A stretch of 64,000 nt of DNA from Gaertneriomyces semiglobifer. Lineage: Eukaryota; Chytridiomycota; Chytridiomycetes; Spizellomycetales; Spizellomycetaceae. Below, in pieces: positions 36,363 through 47,554 of the stretch. A program made the translations under genes and the position numbers. The stretch's first letter is position 1; every line of letters starts with the position of its first letter. The stretch lies in contig JAHLKF010000002.1 of NCBI GenBank assembly GCA_025558075.1, forward strand, positions 248,001-312,000, written 5' to 3'. Under the pieces are notes generated by a model. That model made no database searches and was not told the DNA's origin. It saw nothing but the letters and a program-made list of their open reading frames with translations.

Positions 36363-37172
36363 TTAGTGGTCGTGGGGGCGCATAGTGATTCTGTGCCATG
36401 CAGACCCAGCCTGGCCCCACCATGCACTCTCCTTGCCCGCCACTCTTTGGACACCATTGTCGCCGATTGCCAGAACGCCACAGTAGACCCTGCGGACGAG
36501 ATCCAACGCGTTTCCACCAACAGAAGAAACGTAGTTATATCCAGCGCCCACCACGGGAACGCCTGTGACGGTGCCCTTGACAACGTTGTGGACAGCCTGC
36601 AATCTAGTAGAGACGGCAGCAGCAAGACGAGCGACGCGGTCGAGGACGCCCATGCATACTTGAAGATAGAGCTTGATGGCCATGATGACGGATGCAGCGG
36701 CGACAAATGCAACGGCTCTTATTCCGTTCACATAGGCAAAAGCGAGGGCGCGCGCGGTGCCGAGGGAGGTCCCAACAAGGAGGGTGGTGCCGGAATAGAC
36801 CTTTTGTCCACCGCGTTCCACGATAGCGCGAGCGCTGTTCACTGTCTCGGGGATCTTGGCAGCGGCACGCTTGGGAAGCGATGATGGTGACAGTGATGGC
36901 AACGACGATGAAGATGATGGCGCCGGTCCAGGTTCGGCTGCTTTGGATACTGTAGGAGTGCTGCTGTTGTCGCGGCTGTCTTGGCTCATTTCTGCCATTA
37001 GGGCTTCTCCAAAGTCGGCAGTAAAAGGCCTAGAGTTCAGAGTTGTAGGAGCGCCAATATGGAAGTGTGCGGTTTTGTGATGATTAGGAGCAGCCGCGGA
37101 AGGCGCCGTCGTGGTAGTGATTGTAGAGGCAGGAGCCATTTCCTCGGTGGTAGTAGTAGTTGTTGTTAGCAT
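36363..37172 (-). CDS. Unknown hydrophobic protein
   Basis: A single-exon frame of 269 codons starting at the first ATG (MLTTTTTTTEEMAPAST). The first 110 residues are Thr-, Ser- and Pro-rich and probably disordered. The second half contains a long hydrophobic stretch (GIRAVAFVAAASVIMAIKLYL) and further Ala/Val/Gly-rich segments, ending with a polar, His-containing tail. It might form a membrane hairpin or coat a lipid surface, but I recognise no family. The frame is long, and Ser/Ala codon use resembles neighbouring genes. The antisense strand also has a long frame here (36366-36884) that I regard as a shadow. Confidence 0.6.
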   Translation of the reverse strand: MLTTTTTTTEEMAPASTITTTTAPSAAAPNHHKTAHFHIGAPTTLNSRPFTADFGEALMAEMSQDSRDNSSTPTVSKAAEPGPAPSSSSSLPSLSPSSLPKRAAAKIPETVNSARAIVERGGQKVYSGTTLLVGTSLGTARALAFAYVNGIRAVAFVAAASVIMAIKLYLQVCMGVLDRVARLAAAVSTRLQAVHNVVKGTVTGVPVVGAGYNYVSSVGGNALDLVRRVYCGVLAIGDNGVQRVAGKESAWWGQAGSAWHRITMRPHDH

Positions 37173-37898
37173 GGGGTGAGTACAAGCCAAGTCAGATATA
37201 CGAAGCCACTAGTAGCTTCCTCTTTGTTGGACAAGGGGGACCCTGGGGGGAAGGAAGCAGGAGAGAGGTGTTCCTTTTATATTCGGCCAATGCATGCAAC
37301 AGCCCACGAATGTGAGCGAGACTCCTGCCTGATGATGAGATCATCTTCACCCGGCCTCCTTCACTTACTCACCATTTCCGCACCCCTGAGCCGGATTCGG
37401 CATTTTCCATTCACACACCCAACGCAGCCCGAATAGAATGTGTGTTGCTGTGCTGTGCTTTTCACATGTAATTGTCAGGAGATAAACGCAGAAGCCCGCG
37501 TCTGTTGTTGGCGCTTGAATGCATGACACGAAGCGCACTTTACGCACACACCCCACACGCACACAGTCCAGAACCACACTCCCTTCCTCGCTTCCTCGCT
37601 CGCAGCAAGGTAGCATCACCATCCAGCATCTCTCGACGTTTCCGGACGACGTTTCCGGACTTAATATTGGGTAAGTCTCGACATGTGCGATTAATCAAAA
37701 GCTGGTGGAATTGGAGCATGACGTACAACGTGGAATGGCCAGATGTTTTTTTTTGCATTGGGAAATAGATACATGAATAGCTGAGGCAGAAACCATAATG
37801 GCAATGATTGTTTGGTTAGACCATTGGCTTACAATACCCTTGGGCTTCCCGTTCTCTCCCGATACAGACAGGTGCTCGCATACTCAATACACTACAAT
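37173..37898. other. Divergent intergenic region
   Basis: About 725 bp between divergent starts. CA-rich runs occur near 37545-37570. No gene is supported; frames of up to 98 codons lack features. Confidence 0.35.
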
Positions 37899-38255
37899 AT
37901 GCTCGTAAGGCGACTGATACCCGGCTCCATCAAACGGTTCACATCCAGTGCTGCTGGTAGAGGACAATATGTAATCGTAGCAAAAGACTTTGAAGATGCC
38001 GATGCACCCAATCGCCGTCAAGCAATCAGACCGTCCCACCTACAGCGCGCTTCGAAAGACATTGCCGCAGGAACCATTCTTGAGGGTGGAGCAATTATGG
38101 ATGATGCTGGCAGCAAGATGATTGGCAGTGTCATGATTGTCAAGATGGACTCCAAGGCCGACGTGGAAAAGTATATCCGCGAAGATCCGTATGTAGTCAA
38201 CAGAGTGTGGGAGACATGGCAAGTGCTGCCGTTCCGTCCAGCGTTTCCAAAATGA
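37899..38255 (+). CDS. YciI-like (YCII domain) protein, probably mitochondrial
   Basis: An intronless 118-aa protein. After an N-terminal segment rich in Arg, Ile and Ser (MLVRRLIPGSIKRFTSS), which looks like a mitochondrial presequence, comes a YCII ferredoxin-like fold. Its strands are QYVIVAKDFEDADAPNRRQ, then HLQRASKDIAAGTILEGGAI, IGSVMIVKM, and the helix-to-end block YIREDPYVVNRVWETWQVLPF. The family's role is poorly defined (small dimeric enzymes or oxidoreductase accessories). The frame is open upstream to 37812 without a better start. Confidence 0.85.
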   Translation: MLVRRLIPGSIKRFTSSAAGRGQYVIVAKDFEDADAPNRRQAIRPSHLQRASKDIAAGTILEGGAIMDDAGSKMIGSVMIVKMDSKADVEKYIREDPYVVNRVWETWQVLPFRPAFPK

Positions 38256-38455
38256 ACACTGTAAACGTAGACAAGCGTTTCTGCCAAAAACATCTGGTGC
38301 TTACAGTCCCAGGCCTGTTCAATATTCGCTTTTGAGGGAAACGCGCGGTGCACTTGGCTCACGTAAGCAGGTCCGACCCGCAAATGTTGCTCCCACGCGT
38401 TTTGGCACCCAGTTCTTTAGATGCTCCTCCACACTACTAGTTGGCTTGGAACACA

Positions 38456-41400
38456 ATGAAAAAGGCTGGCTCCACATCGAAAGATCGTTTATCGGTAAAG
38501 TCAGGGAATCCCAAAAAGCGATCGCCTTCTACTTCTGGAATCCATCCTGCTGGTGGAGCTCCTGCGAATGTCGGGGCAGGGCCCAACGGCAGTGATGATT
38601 CGCAAGATGCCCCAGTCGTGATATGGCCAGAGTGGTCAGATGCAGAGATTGCGACGGAAAAGTGGGCAGTCAAGCATGTTTTTGAAGATCCAGAGGGAGT
38701 CGTCTCTCTGCCAAAGTCACTGCGGTCTTCGGTTGAAGGTTACAAGCGGGCCTTGGAGCTGATCCAGGATGGGCAGTCGCCGGTGTGCGTGCAGCCGCTG
38801 CATTTGCTTGATGTCATGTTTCATAGTGGCAGCGCCGAAGGGCGGGAAGACGGGCCGGTGATGAGTAGGAGTGTATCGCGAAGTTCTGCTTTGGACGGCT
38901 ACGCGGCTGGAGGAACGGCAAATGTACCCGAAGCAGTACTTGAGCAGCCGGAAGACGTTGAAAATGAGGACAAAAGCAAGGCAAAAGGCGATGCCGATGG
39001 TGTGGCAGGGGATGAGCAAACAGTCGCATCCGATACCAGTGCAACAAGCACGACGACAGCTGAGGCCACAAGGAGCGCCCAAACTGCAGAAAGTGGTGCC
39101 AAAGAAGAGGAGCCGATTCCTACAATGGCAATGGGCGTACCACCCAATGTGGATGAATCTACTGAAGGGCCAACGCTTTCCACCACGTCACGTTTTTTCC
39201 AGCATAACCGACACTTATTGGGATCCGAGTTGATGCGCAACATTCTTGCTACATTCCATTTTCTATACGACCAGGCCAGGCAGCCCAAACCTGCTGCCGT
39301 CCCGGGCACAGCGACAGATGAGACATCGTTTCTTCCGTGGGATCCAATCTTTCCGAAATCCAAGGACGGACTCCCAATGTACAACACATCCGGGAAATAC
39401 ATCGTGAAGCTTTGGTGGCTAGGTAGTTGGCGAAAAATTACTGTAGATGATCGCATACCTGTGGATGCCGATGGGCGATCTCTGATTGTATCAAGCCCAA
39501 CGTCCAATGAAATATGGCCTATGATTTTGACCAAGGCCATTTTGAAGATCGCCTGCCTAAGGTGCGAGAGTCATATGCTGGGTCTAATTTAGAATGTCAA
39601 CGCCTACTGACGAGGCTGCGATTGTTGTAGTTACAAGGAGCCGTCCGATTACCCCGAGCAGGGAGACGTAGATATTTTCCACATGCTTAAAGGCTGGCTT
39701 CCGGAACGCATTCCTATTCCGTCGTTTTTGAGTACCGCGCCACTAGCGCTTTGGGCCACGTTGTCCTCATTCAGCTTGCGTGCATCGACGTCTGCTGTCA
39801 ATGTCGCCCCGCCCACCCAACCTGCCTCGAGAGGTAATTGTGTTTATCCTTGTTGGTGATCGAGAACCAAGAGTAAACCTGGTTAGCACATTGTAGCAGG
39901 AAAGGGAGCCGCACCACCCGTAAACTTGCCGATGCCGACGTTCGGAGGGAAACCGAACCCAATTGTCATACTGTTTGCTAACCGAGAGGCGTCTGAGGTA
40001 GGCTTCCGGCTCGGCGATACATCTCATGAGAGTGAAATTAACCGGCCGGTTAACGCTAGGATCAGTCAGAAACGGCCACCTCAGTTCCTGTACGGATTCT
40101 GGACATACGCGAGTCTGCGCTGTTCAATAGTCTACCTCAGTCTGAAGATAGTGAGAAGGCACCAGCAACGTTGCGCCTGGTGAAAATTCGCAGTTACTGG
40201 AGCTGTGGGTGAGCAGTTTGGCGTCCCACTCCAGAGGTGTACCCGGTGTGGAGCACTGACCAGGCGCCCCCTTGCCCTCACTGTAGTTATCATAGAGCGC
40301 GCAAACACGAAGTAAAAGGCAACCCGAAGGCGACAGAGGATATAAGCCCGCCGTTGGGCGAAAATGCGCTGGATCTAATGGACTCCTGGATTTCTTTTGC
40401 GGATTTCTGCCGTACATTCACGTCCATGACAGTCTACCATTCCCAGTCATCGTTCAAAACTATCAAATCCATCCACAACATTCCGGATCCTGCGAAGATC
40501 AATGAGACGCTGCGCGTCCCACAAGTACTATGTAAGCATTCCTTGAGACAGTCAACGCATGGAAGAGCAACGAAGCTGATATGAACCCTACAGATCTCCC
40601 GGAAACGGACAAGCCTGTTAATCTCTTACTGGTACTATCAACGTACGGACGCTATGAGGCAGATGGCATACCGCCAAATTCTTTTGCGCTCCTTGAAGAA
40701 TATGATTGGCGTGGCCCTGCTGTAACCGCCAAAAAGCCGGATAATGGAACACGGGTACAGGTTAGCAAAGCGCTTGTACGTATCTCCACCAATGGCACTA
40801 TGGGTGCGTGGGTTGAAATTCCGGCGGGGTAACGTGCGCTACTGGTGATGGTGAACCTCTTCTCTGTTTGTTTATCGCCCATGCCTTGTGTAGGGAGAAA
40901 GCGTACTGTTTTGCTATTCATTGTCCCACAACGTATCACGTGTCCATATGCTCCCGAAGCGACTTTTTATTCGAAGATGAGGCCAAGTATCTAACGGAAC
41001 GGTTGGGTCTGTGTGTCAGAGATGTTGATGAACCTTTTGGTGCGTTAAGCCCTGGGTGGGGAATATTTGTCAAGTAGGTCTTCAAGCGTCAATAGCTGAT
41101 CGACATGCAGCCTAACCTTCCACCATCAGGTCAGTCCTGGGATTCACGGAACCGACTTTCCTTTCTGCGAACCTGTATACACCCGAACAAATAAGTCAAA
41201 CGAGTTGCTTACGACTTTTTGATAATGATACCGGTACCGAGATTCCGCAAGTGTTTTTCACGCTTTTACCGAGGACGTACCATCCCATAAAGGTGGGTAA
41301 ACCCGTGGGAAAAAGGGTTCAAACACTAAGGGCTCACTTCCTACTCAGCACGGATACACGTTGGTGGCGGATTATCGAGCTACCACACCTAAACCCGCTG

Positions 41401-43193
41401 GTCGCTGGAAGCTCAGGCTAATCTCTGACAAGCCAGTGCTTTTTCCACCTCCAGAAAAGCAAATCGAGATCTGGACAAAGCCAATCGTGCAAGACTTTGA
41501 GGATATATGCGTGCCAAATAAGCATAATGTGCTCTTTCGGTAGAGTAGAGAACCTCCCAGGCCTTTTTTTGCTGTCTCGTGCGGTGGTTAATGAACGTGT
41601 CTTTTGTAGGCAGGTGCTGAAAGTCAAGGATGCGCCCTTCACTGTATCCTCCATTCAACTGACATTTTCTTTTGCCAATGTCTGGGTCAAATTGCAAGTA
41701 TTCGACTACGACGTCGAGCTGTACAGCGGCTGTGGAAAAGGTGTCGCTACAATTTATGCGGTCAACCTGGAACAGTCAGAGGAAACACCACCGGCAAAAG
41801 AGAAGGAGAAAGAGAAAGAAAAAGAGAAGGATAAAGAAAAAGAGAAAGAGAAGAGTACTGAAAGCAAAGATAGAAAGGGCAGGGATACTGGGATCCGAAA
41901 GAGTGTAGGTGGTAAGGAGGGTTCCGTGTCCATCAGCCCATCGGCCGCGGAACCTGTTGTTCTGGTGGGTTTAGGTGGTGAGCAATATTCTCAACAAGCT
42001 GCTAAAACAACTCTCAGCCCAAACATAGATATATTGTGCAAGGGAGTGTTGAGCGCGTGGACCTCATTAAACTGCTGGCATCGGCAATGCCGGCGCCTAC
42101 TTCCTCTGGTGGCTCCATAAATGCTGCTACTAATGCTGGTGAGGATGTAAATCGTCCATCTTCAAGGGGTGTGAAGGCGCCGCCTACGGCGTCTGCGAAG
42201 AAGAAGCGATCATCGGCAACTGCTAGTTCCAGCACTTCGGTCACCACGACCGCTACTCCAGCTGCCGTCGTTGAAGACAAGGCACCAACAACAGGAAACG
42301 AGCCTATGTGGCGACTGAGAATCATATCGACAGATACCGCATCACTGACAGTCACCCGTGATACCGAAAAAGAAGATAGACATCGCGCTATCAAGGATGC
42401 TTGGGAAGCCGCACAGCCTGGCAGAGCAGCAAAGGCACGTGAAGCCCGAGAGGCCTATCTAAAGCAGATGGAAGCCGGTGCAGTGAAGCCCATCGTATTC
42501 ACTGCATCTGGAGAACCGGCACATCCAGGCACCAACATGGCCGAGGAACCTGTATACAAACCGTGGGTTATCATGGGAAGAGCGGAAGCAAAGCGAATGG
42601 GGTCGTCGGAAGCGCTGGAAGACGTTCGTGTAGGTTACGATACCGCACCACTCAGCGAGGCGACCTCAAGAGTCCATCTTCCCAACAGTTCACGATCCTC
42701 GCCAACTGCACCCGGGTCTCGTGTTGGATCCGCGAACACTCAATCTCGTCGTACACTGACGACAACTCAGGGGATTACTATCACACCACATGTTCTCACG
42801 CCCGACGAACTAGCACAGATGGAACAGGATCGACTAACCCTGCATTCCATGCACGAGTCTTTCTATAAATCGCTCCTAGAGCAACGAGCTAAAGATCGCG
42901 AGAAACGTCAAGTACACAAGGCGTTGTACATACAGAAGTTTGAAGACTATCAAAAGAGAATTGATCAGTGGCGTACTGAAGATCTAGCGAGACGAGAAGC
43001 GTATAGACAAAAAGTTATCAAAGACTTTGAAGATGCTAAAGAGAAAGCCAGGTTAGCAATAGAGGCCGCAAGAGAAAATGCAATAGCGGCAGAGGAGCGT
43101 GCACTTGCAGAGGAAGGAGCAGCTCTCGCGGCAAGTGCAGGAGCACAGAGCGACAAGGATAAGTCAAAGAAGCGTGCCGGTGCCAAAAGGTAG
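38456..43193 (+). CDS. Androglobin-like protein lacking a globin domain
   Basis: Eleven exons (38456-39561, 39631-39833, 39900-39997, 40060-40208, 40287-40531, 40594-40828, 40894-41073, 41130-41292, 41349-41539, 41610-41964, 42018-43193) encode about 1366 aa. Recognised blocks match animal androglobin: FPKSKDGLPMYNTSGKY, GSWRKITVDDRIPVDADGR, NEIWPMILTKAILKIA, DVDIFHMLKGWLPERIPI and, late in the protein, HRYIVQGSVE. The calpain-like and beta-rich regions are present, but I find no globin helices or IQ motif where animals carry them. The protein ends in a long charged coiled coil and a KKRAGAKR tail. Androglobin is tied to cilia and sperm flagella in animals, so a role in the zoospore flagellum is plausible (inference). 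Exons 4 and 5 are the least certain. Confidence 0.78.
41796..41853 (+). repeat. GAGAAA-type purine repeat coding for Lys-Glu
   Basis: A hexanucleotide-like purine tract inside exon 10 of the androglobin-like gene encodes an alternating Lys-Glu run interrupted by two Asp codons. It is probably length-variable and marks the disordered linker before the C-terminal part. Confidence 0.7.
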
Positions 43194-43339
43194 TTTCATG
43201 GGGTCGACAACGTGCCGCACCCAATCCAGGGTGCATTCTCGCCGTGATGGATGATTGATTTTGTATATTCTTTCATGTAAAAGAACGTGTCCTATCTTAC
43301 TCTAAACCAACAAGCATGTTCGTACTTGGCATAAAGTCC

Positions 43340-44790
43340 TTATGCCGCCAGCATAAGCTTGATCGTTTTCGGCGTAGTCTCATCGTTTAAGTGCAATGTT
43401 GTGTATCGCAATGCGTTTAGAAGGTTGTTACTCCCCGACCCTCCATTTGTTTGAATTATTCTGACTGATGCACGAATCTAAAACAGAACATCTATCACAG
43501 GATGCACCACACACGTACGGGGTTCAGTACGTCCAACTTACGTTAACCTTTGATCCTTTTCCGAAAGCGCCTTCCGGATCTACGTGATCATATAATATGA
43601 TCGACACAACCAAAACTCGGAGACAATAATGCACCATCGCATCCCTTGCGCGCTCCTTGAGAACGGCGTTGTAGCATATACCAGCGATCGTTGACAACAG
43701 CGTGGTCACTTCTCCCGGAGGAACGTTGCTGTTCTGCAAGCGAGGTCTGATCTCAGCACAATGGCGTGGGTAACAAATACATATCAGTACCCACCTCTTT
43801 TACTAATTTCATAGTGGCATCAACTAGCGCCTTGGTCATTGGTGTCGCGTGGGCGTAGAACAAGGACATTCGATTTGCGAGCTCATCCGGCACAACTACG
43901 TTTTGTTGACTCTGTCGCAGTGTAAGAACATGCAGACAATGTAAATCATCCACCACGTTAGACTTACATTGGACATGCGCATGCGACTGAGTGTCCGGCG
44001 ATAATAGGAAAAATCATTTTGAACATTAGGGTTCCCCATCTGTACGAGTATGTCAGTTGAAGGTATTGCTGCGCTCGTCACCATGCAATGGCATTCCAGT
44101 ACCTTTAATTCATCGAAAAGGGAAACGAAGTGGAGTACGTCGGCAAATTGCTTCGCCGTTGCTTGGCGGACTTCAAGGTTTCGCAAAACATCACCTGTAC
44201 ATAGGAAAGCCAGTAGCCTCGGAAATGCCTCCTCTACATCAACAGTACATGATAAGAACACGGCCATGATCACCACGGTTGTGCAAACAAGAAATCCAAC
44301 ATACCTAACTGCATAGCAAATTCATAGTACTCTCTCAAACTGAGAACTGCTGGACACACTGCTGCCCACGCTGCGTCTTCGCTTTCTTTTCCGGGATTCG
44401 AAATGGCCTACACTCAAACGTAAGTGTCCACCGCCCGTCACTAATCACGTACGCAAAGTACTGCGGTACCTTTCGAATCTCGTCTTGGCATCCCACGTAT
44501 CCTTTCAACGACTCAAGGTATCCGGCAGCTGGCTGCATCACTTGAATGATGTACTGGTATATCTCTCGCTCGTCATCGGTAGGTTGAGCACCTGCACAAG
44601 AACGGTCAGCTCCGCACTGTAGATGCGCTCAGTGTGCGCACGTTGTTCAAAGCCTCCCTCTCGGATATCATCAGGAAATCTGCAAGGCCGGAGCGCTGCT
44701 AACAAACATACCCGAAAAGTCCACCGGAATATCCACCGGCTCCTCTTCATTCGGCCCGGCTCCTCGAATGAGCGTTAGAAGAGCCCCCAT
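43340..44790 (-). CDS. CYRI/FAM49 Rac1-binding protein
   Basis: CYRI proteins bind active Rac1 and restrain the Scar/WAVE-Arp2/3 actin pathway. Eight exons (44790-44712, 44591-44470, 44407-44305, 44233-44103, 44039-43968, 43911-43795, 43733-43542, 43477-43340) give 317 aa (animals about 323). The N-terminus [10 protein letters not shown] has Gly2, as in the myristoylated animal proteins. Then follow [47 protein letters not shown], the Rac-binding block [37 protein letters not shown]-like [17 protein letters not shown], and [20 protein letters not shown] near the end. All seven introns keep phase. It converges with the androglobin-like gene. Confidence 0.94.
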
Positions 44791-45262
44791 CCTTGCTCAA
44801 CAATAGACCGTCTACAGACGTCGACTTTCAACAGAATCCCGTGCGCTTACTGGGTAGCAGCTTGCGGGTGACAGCAAACGAGCCGGCACTGGCCGATACT
44901 CAACGAGCGACGTGATGAGGTGTGATAATTTTACCGCGGCTAACCCGAACCTTGTAGTGCACAGTTGTTTGCGTGATAAGGTCTTGTAAACTGTCAAAGC
45001 TGCCTGGGTATTCAGCCCAAAAATAGGTACAAAAGTTGGCAGACCCTTTACCCTATATAACCATTAAGGCAAACTTCCGGGATCGCGATAACTTAACAGC
45101 TCGGAGAGGACGATGCTTTAGATGAATTGTTGTAGCACTTGATAGCGGTCTTCCTGTGCTGTCGGTAGCCCAAAGGTGGACGACCTGAACGCGTTCTGAC
45201 AGCGAGCGGCTCACACTTCGTCGCGCGTGAAACTTCAAAAGTAGAACACTTTTGAGAGCGGG
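44791..45262. other. Intergenic region upstream of CYRI
   Basis: 472 bp, presumably the CYRI promoter. A TATAAC-like stretch occurs near 45055. No gene is supported. Confidence 0.35.
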
Positions 45263-45954
45263 ATGAGTGTCTACAAGCGCAAGGTTACTGGCCGGATGGC
45301 CGTCCAGGCATCTTTCGGTACATGGGAATCGTATTGTCTGTCATGCTTGTTTTGTGGCAGTTCTGAACCCATGAATGCTTTGAGCGAGCTGTTACGTTGC
45401 TTGTTGATATTGCACTGCCAGCACTTGCTCAGATCATCAGCTACTCCATTACATGGCACAGTGGCGCTACGCAGGAGGCTCAAACGACCGTAAGACTAGT
45501 AAATGTAATAACTTTGAAAGCTACAACGGAAAGGCAGAAGCTGTAGTCGTCCCGCGCTGAGAGCACTTGGCAAAACTGTCCGTTTTCAAAGAAGCATGGC
45601 CCTACGAACATGCCGTTGTAAGCCCTGGGTTTCCACATCAAGCACTTCCGCCTGGGTACCTCAGCGATTGGAAAATCTATCTCCTCACACGTATCAACAC
45701 AGACACCAGATCAAAACATGTTCATCATTGAATGCCTTTCTATCTGTTCTTTTCAGCTGCAAAAATATGTGGCAGGCCGCCGCTCAACCAACGAACCGTA
45801 CCATTCAGTTCCTATTATCGGTTTGCAGGCGTGCGTTAAGCGAACATTGCAAGAACGAACTTTTACGTCACGACACGGTCTGGCAGTTGCAGAAACCAGA
45901 TCCACTTCGCGAGCGGTGGTCGGGACGGGACATCGTTGCAAAGAGACCAAGTAA
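45263..45954 (+). CDS. Possible four-exon gene, unknown product
   Basis: A chain of frames joins with consistent phases: 45263-45317, 45389-45489, 45564-45617 and 45757-45954, giving 135 aa and introns of 71, 74 and 139 nt. Translation starts MSVYKRKVTGRMAVQASF and continues with a hydrophobic stretch (AVTLLVDIALPALAQIISYS), so a membrane segment is possible. The last exon is basic (YVAGRRSTNEPYHSVPIIG). The final acceptor (TTTTCAG) is strong, while the first two acceptors are weak. I recognise no family; it could be a real lineage-specific gene or a chance chain. Confidence 0.35.
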
Positions 45955-45996
45955 TAATCAAGTTACAGCATTAATCAGAAAAGACTGCACGGCATT

Positions 45997-47462
45997 ATGG
46001 AGAAGAACAATATAGAGCATGACCTGACGGGAGATGATAAGACCAAAGTTGATTTGGACGCTGTCAAGCGCATTCGTTTTCCGTTCGTCATGTAGGTAAA
46101 CGTTAATGAAAGGCACCGAGAAGTAATCTGACACTTCAGATTTACAGAGAGGATCCAAACCTCCGACACACGGTTGCCGGTGCTTGCGCTGGTCTCATAT
46201 CGTCCGTTCTTGTCTGTAGGTTCAATGCCCTTGTGTACGGGTCGAAATGCAATGGTTATCTTGACCTTCTTCAAATTCATGGCGATTAGGTCCTTTGGAC
46301 GTGCTCAAGATTCGTATGCAAAACCAAGTTCATCAACCAGGAGTAACTCCAAAATACCACGGCACCGGTTCCGGATTGCGTATCATCTGGCAGGAGGAGA
46401 GGATCAGGGGCATGTTTCGGGGACTGAGCGCTACCACCATAGCATATATTGCGGATCGAGCCATATGGTTCGGCGCGTATAATCGTTTAAAGAACTTTTT
46501 GGCCAAGGCTGCTGGTAGGATGAATCCTTGCTTCATATCCCCTTCGGTTAAAGCGCACGGGGCGCTCAACTGTCCTCCTTAGGTAGGAATCCCGACGACG
46601 CGGGGTCTTTGATCCACCTCCAGACGACCATTGGCGCATCTCTAATTACATTGGCGGTTGTCAACCCTCTCTGGGTGGTCCGAACACGTATGATGGTCAG
46701 TGAGTCAATCACCATTTTCGCGTACCGTCAAGACTATCTTCTCTGACAATTTTCCATCCGCCTGGGTTGGTAGGTACAAAGCAATGTTGCAGGACAAGGA
46801 GCGCCATGGCATTACAGCGGTGTCTTCAATGCTTTCTCAAGTATCATTCGACAAGAAGGTTTCGGGGCGTTGTATAAAGGAATCGCGCCTTCCCTCTTGG
46901 GAATAACACATGTCGCCATTCAGTTCCCACTGTACGAGTACTTTAAAGCCAAGCTAAAATGTATGTCTTTTGCATCGCTGGTATCGTCTTTGTATTTCCC
47001 GCTCAACTTTGCTTGTGAAACAACAAAAGCTCGTCATGCGACCCCCGTACAAGATTTGAGTCCACAGGACATTCTACTCGCAAGTGCTGGCTCCAAAATG
47101 ATTGCGAGCATTGCGGCCTACCCGCACGAGGTGAGAAACCTTGCACAATGAAAAAGGGGAAACTGTAGCTCTAACCGAAAATTCAGGTCCTCCGCACTCG
47201 ACTGCAGACTCAACACAAGCCGATTACCCATATACCTGATCACCGCTGCATTGGACCAAACTGCCCACCAGAAACTGCCTCATCAGGCCCTCGTTATACA
47301 GGATTGCTGAATGCGACCAAAGTGATTTGCCGAGAGGAGGGATGGACTGCCCTCTACCGAGGACTCTCTACAAATCTCATTCGTACGGTTCCTGCTAGCG
47401 CTCTAAGTTTGTGGACATATGAGGTTCTCGTGCAGGAACTGGGAAGAGGAATGCCGCAATGA
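45997..47462 (+). CDS. Mitochondrial carrier (SLC25, nucleotide/NAD/folate branch)
   Basis: Seven exons (45997-46091, 46148-46215, 46290-46514, 46583-46695, 46774-46960, 47030-47130, 47187-47462) encode 354 aa. Repeat signatures are CPLDVLKIRMQ, NPLWVVRTRMM and YPHEVLRTRLQ. The Trp in the second signature and the YPHEVLRTR block are typical of the branch that includes yeast Yia6/Rim2/Flx1 and animal SLC25A32/33/36, which carry NAD+, pyrimidine nucleotides, folate or FAD. The exact substrate cannot be read. The last loop carries a Cys/Pro-rich insertion (GPNCPPETASSGP). An AATAAA at 47495-47500 lies 33 nt past the stop and may be the polyadenylation signal. It converges with the methyltransferase gene 92 bp away. 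Confidence 0.92.
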
Positions 47463-47554
47463 TGTGAACACTCATTCCGAGGACCATAAATAGGAATAAA
47501 TTACGAACTAAACTAGTGAGATAGCGACTACAACTGAATAGATCCTATAAGCTA

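Noticed and set aside
36366..36884. 172-codon plus-strand frame opposite the hydrophobic unknown
   Set aside because: The minus frame is longer, starts at an ATG in a plausible context and has a sensible domain layout; the plus frame does not.
38899..39540. 213-codon minus-strand frame
   Set aside because: Antisense of androglobin-like exon 1, which has recognised family blocks in the sense direction.
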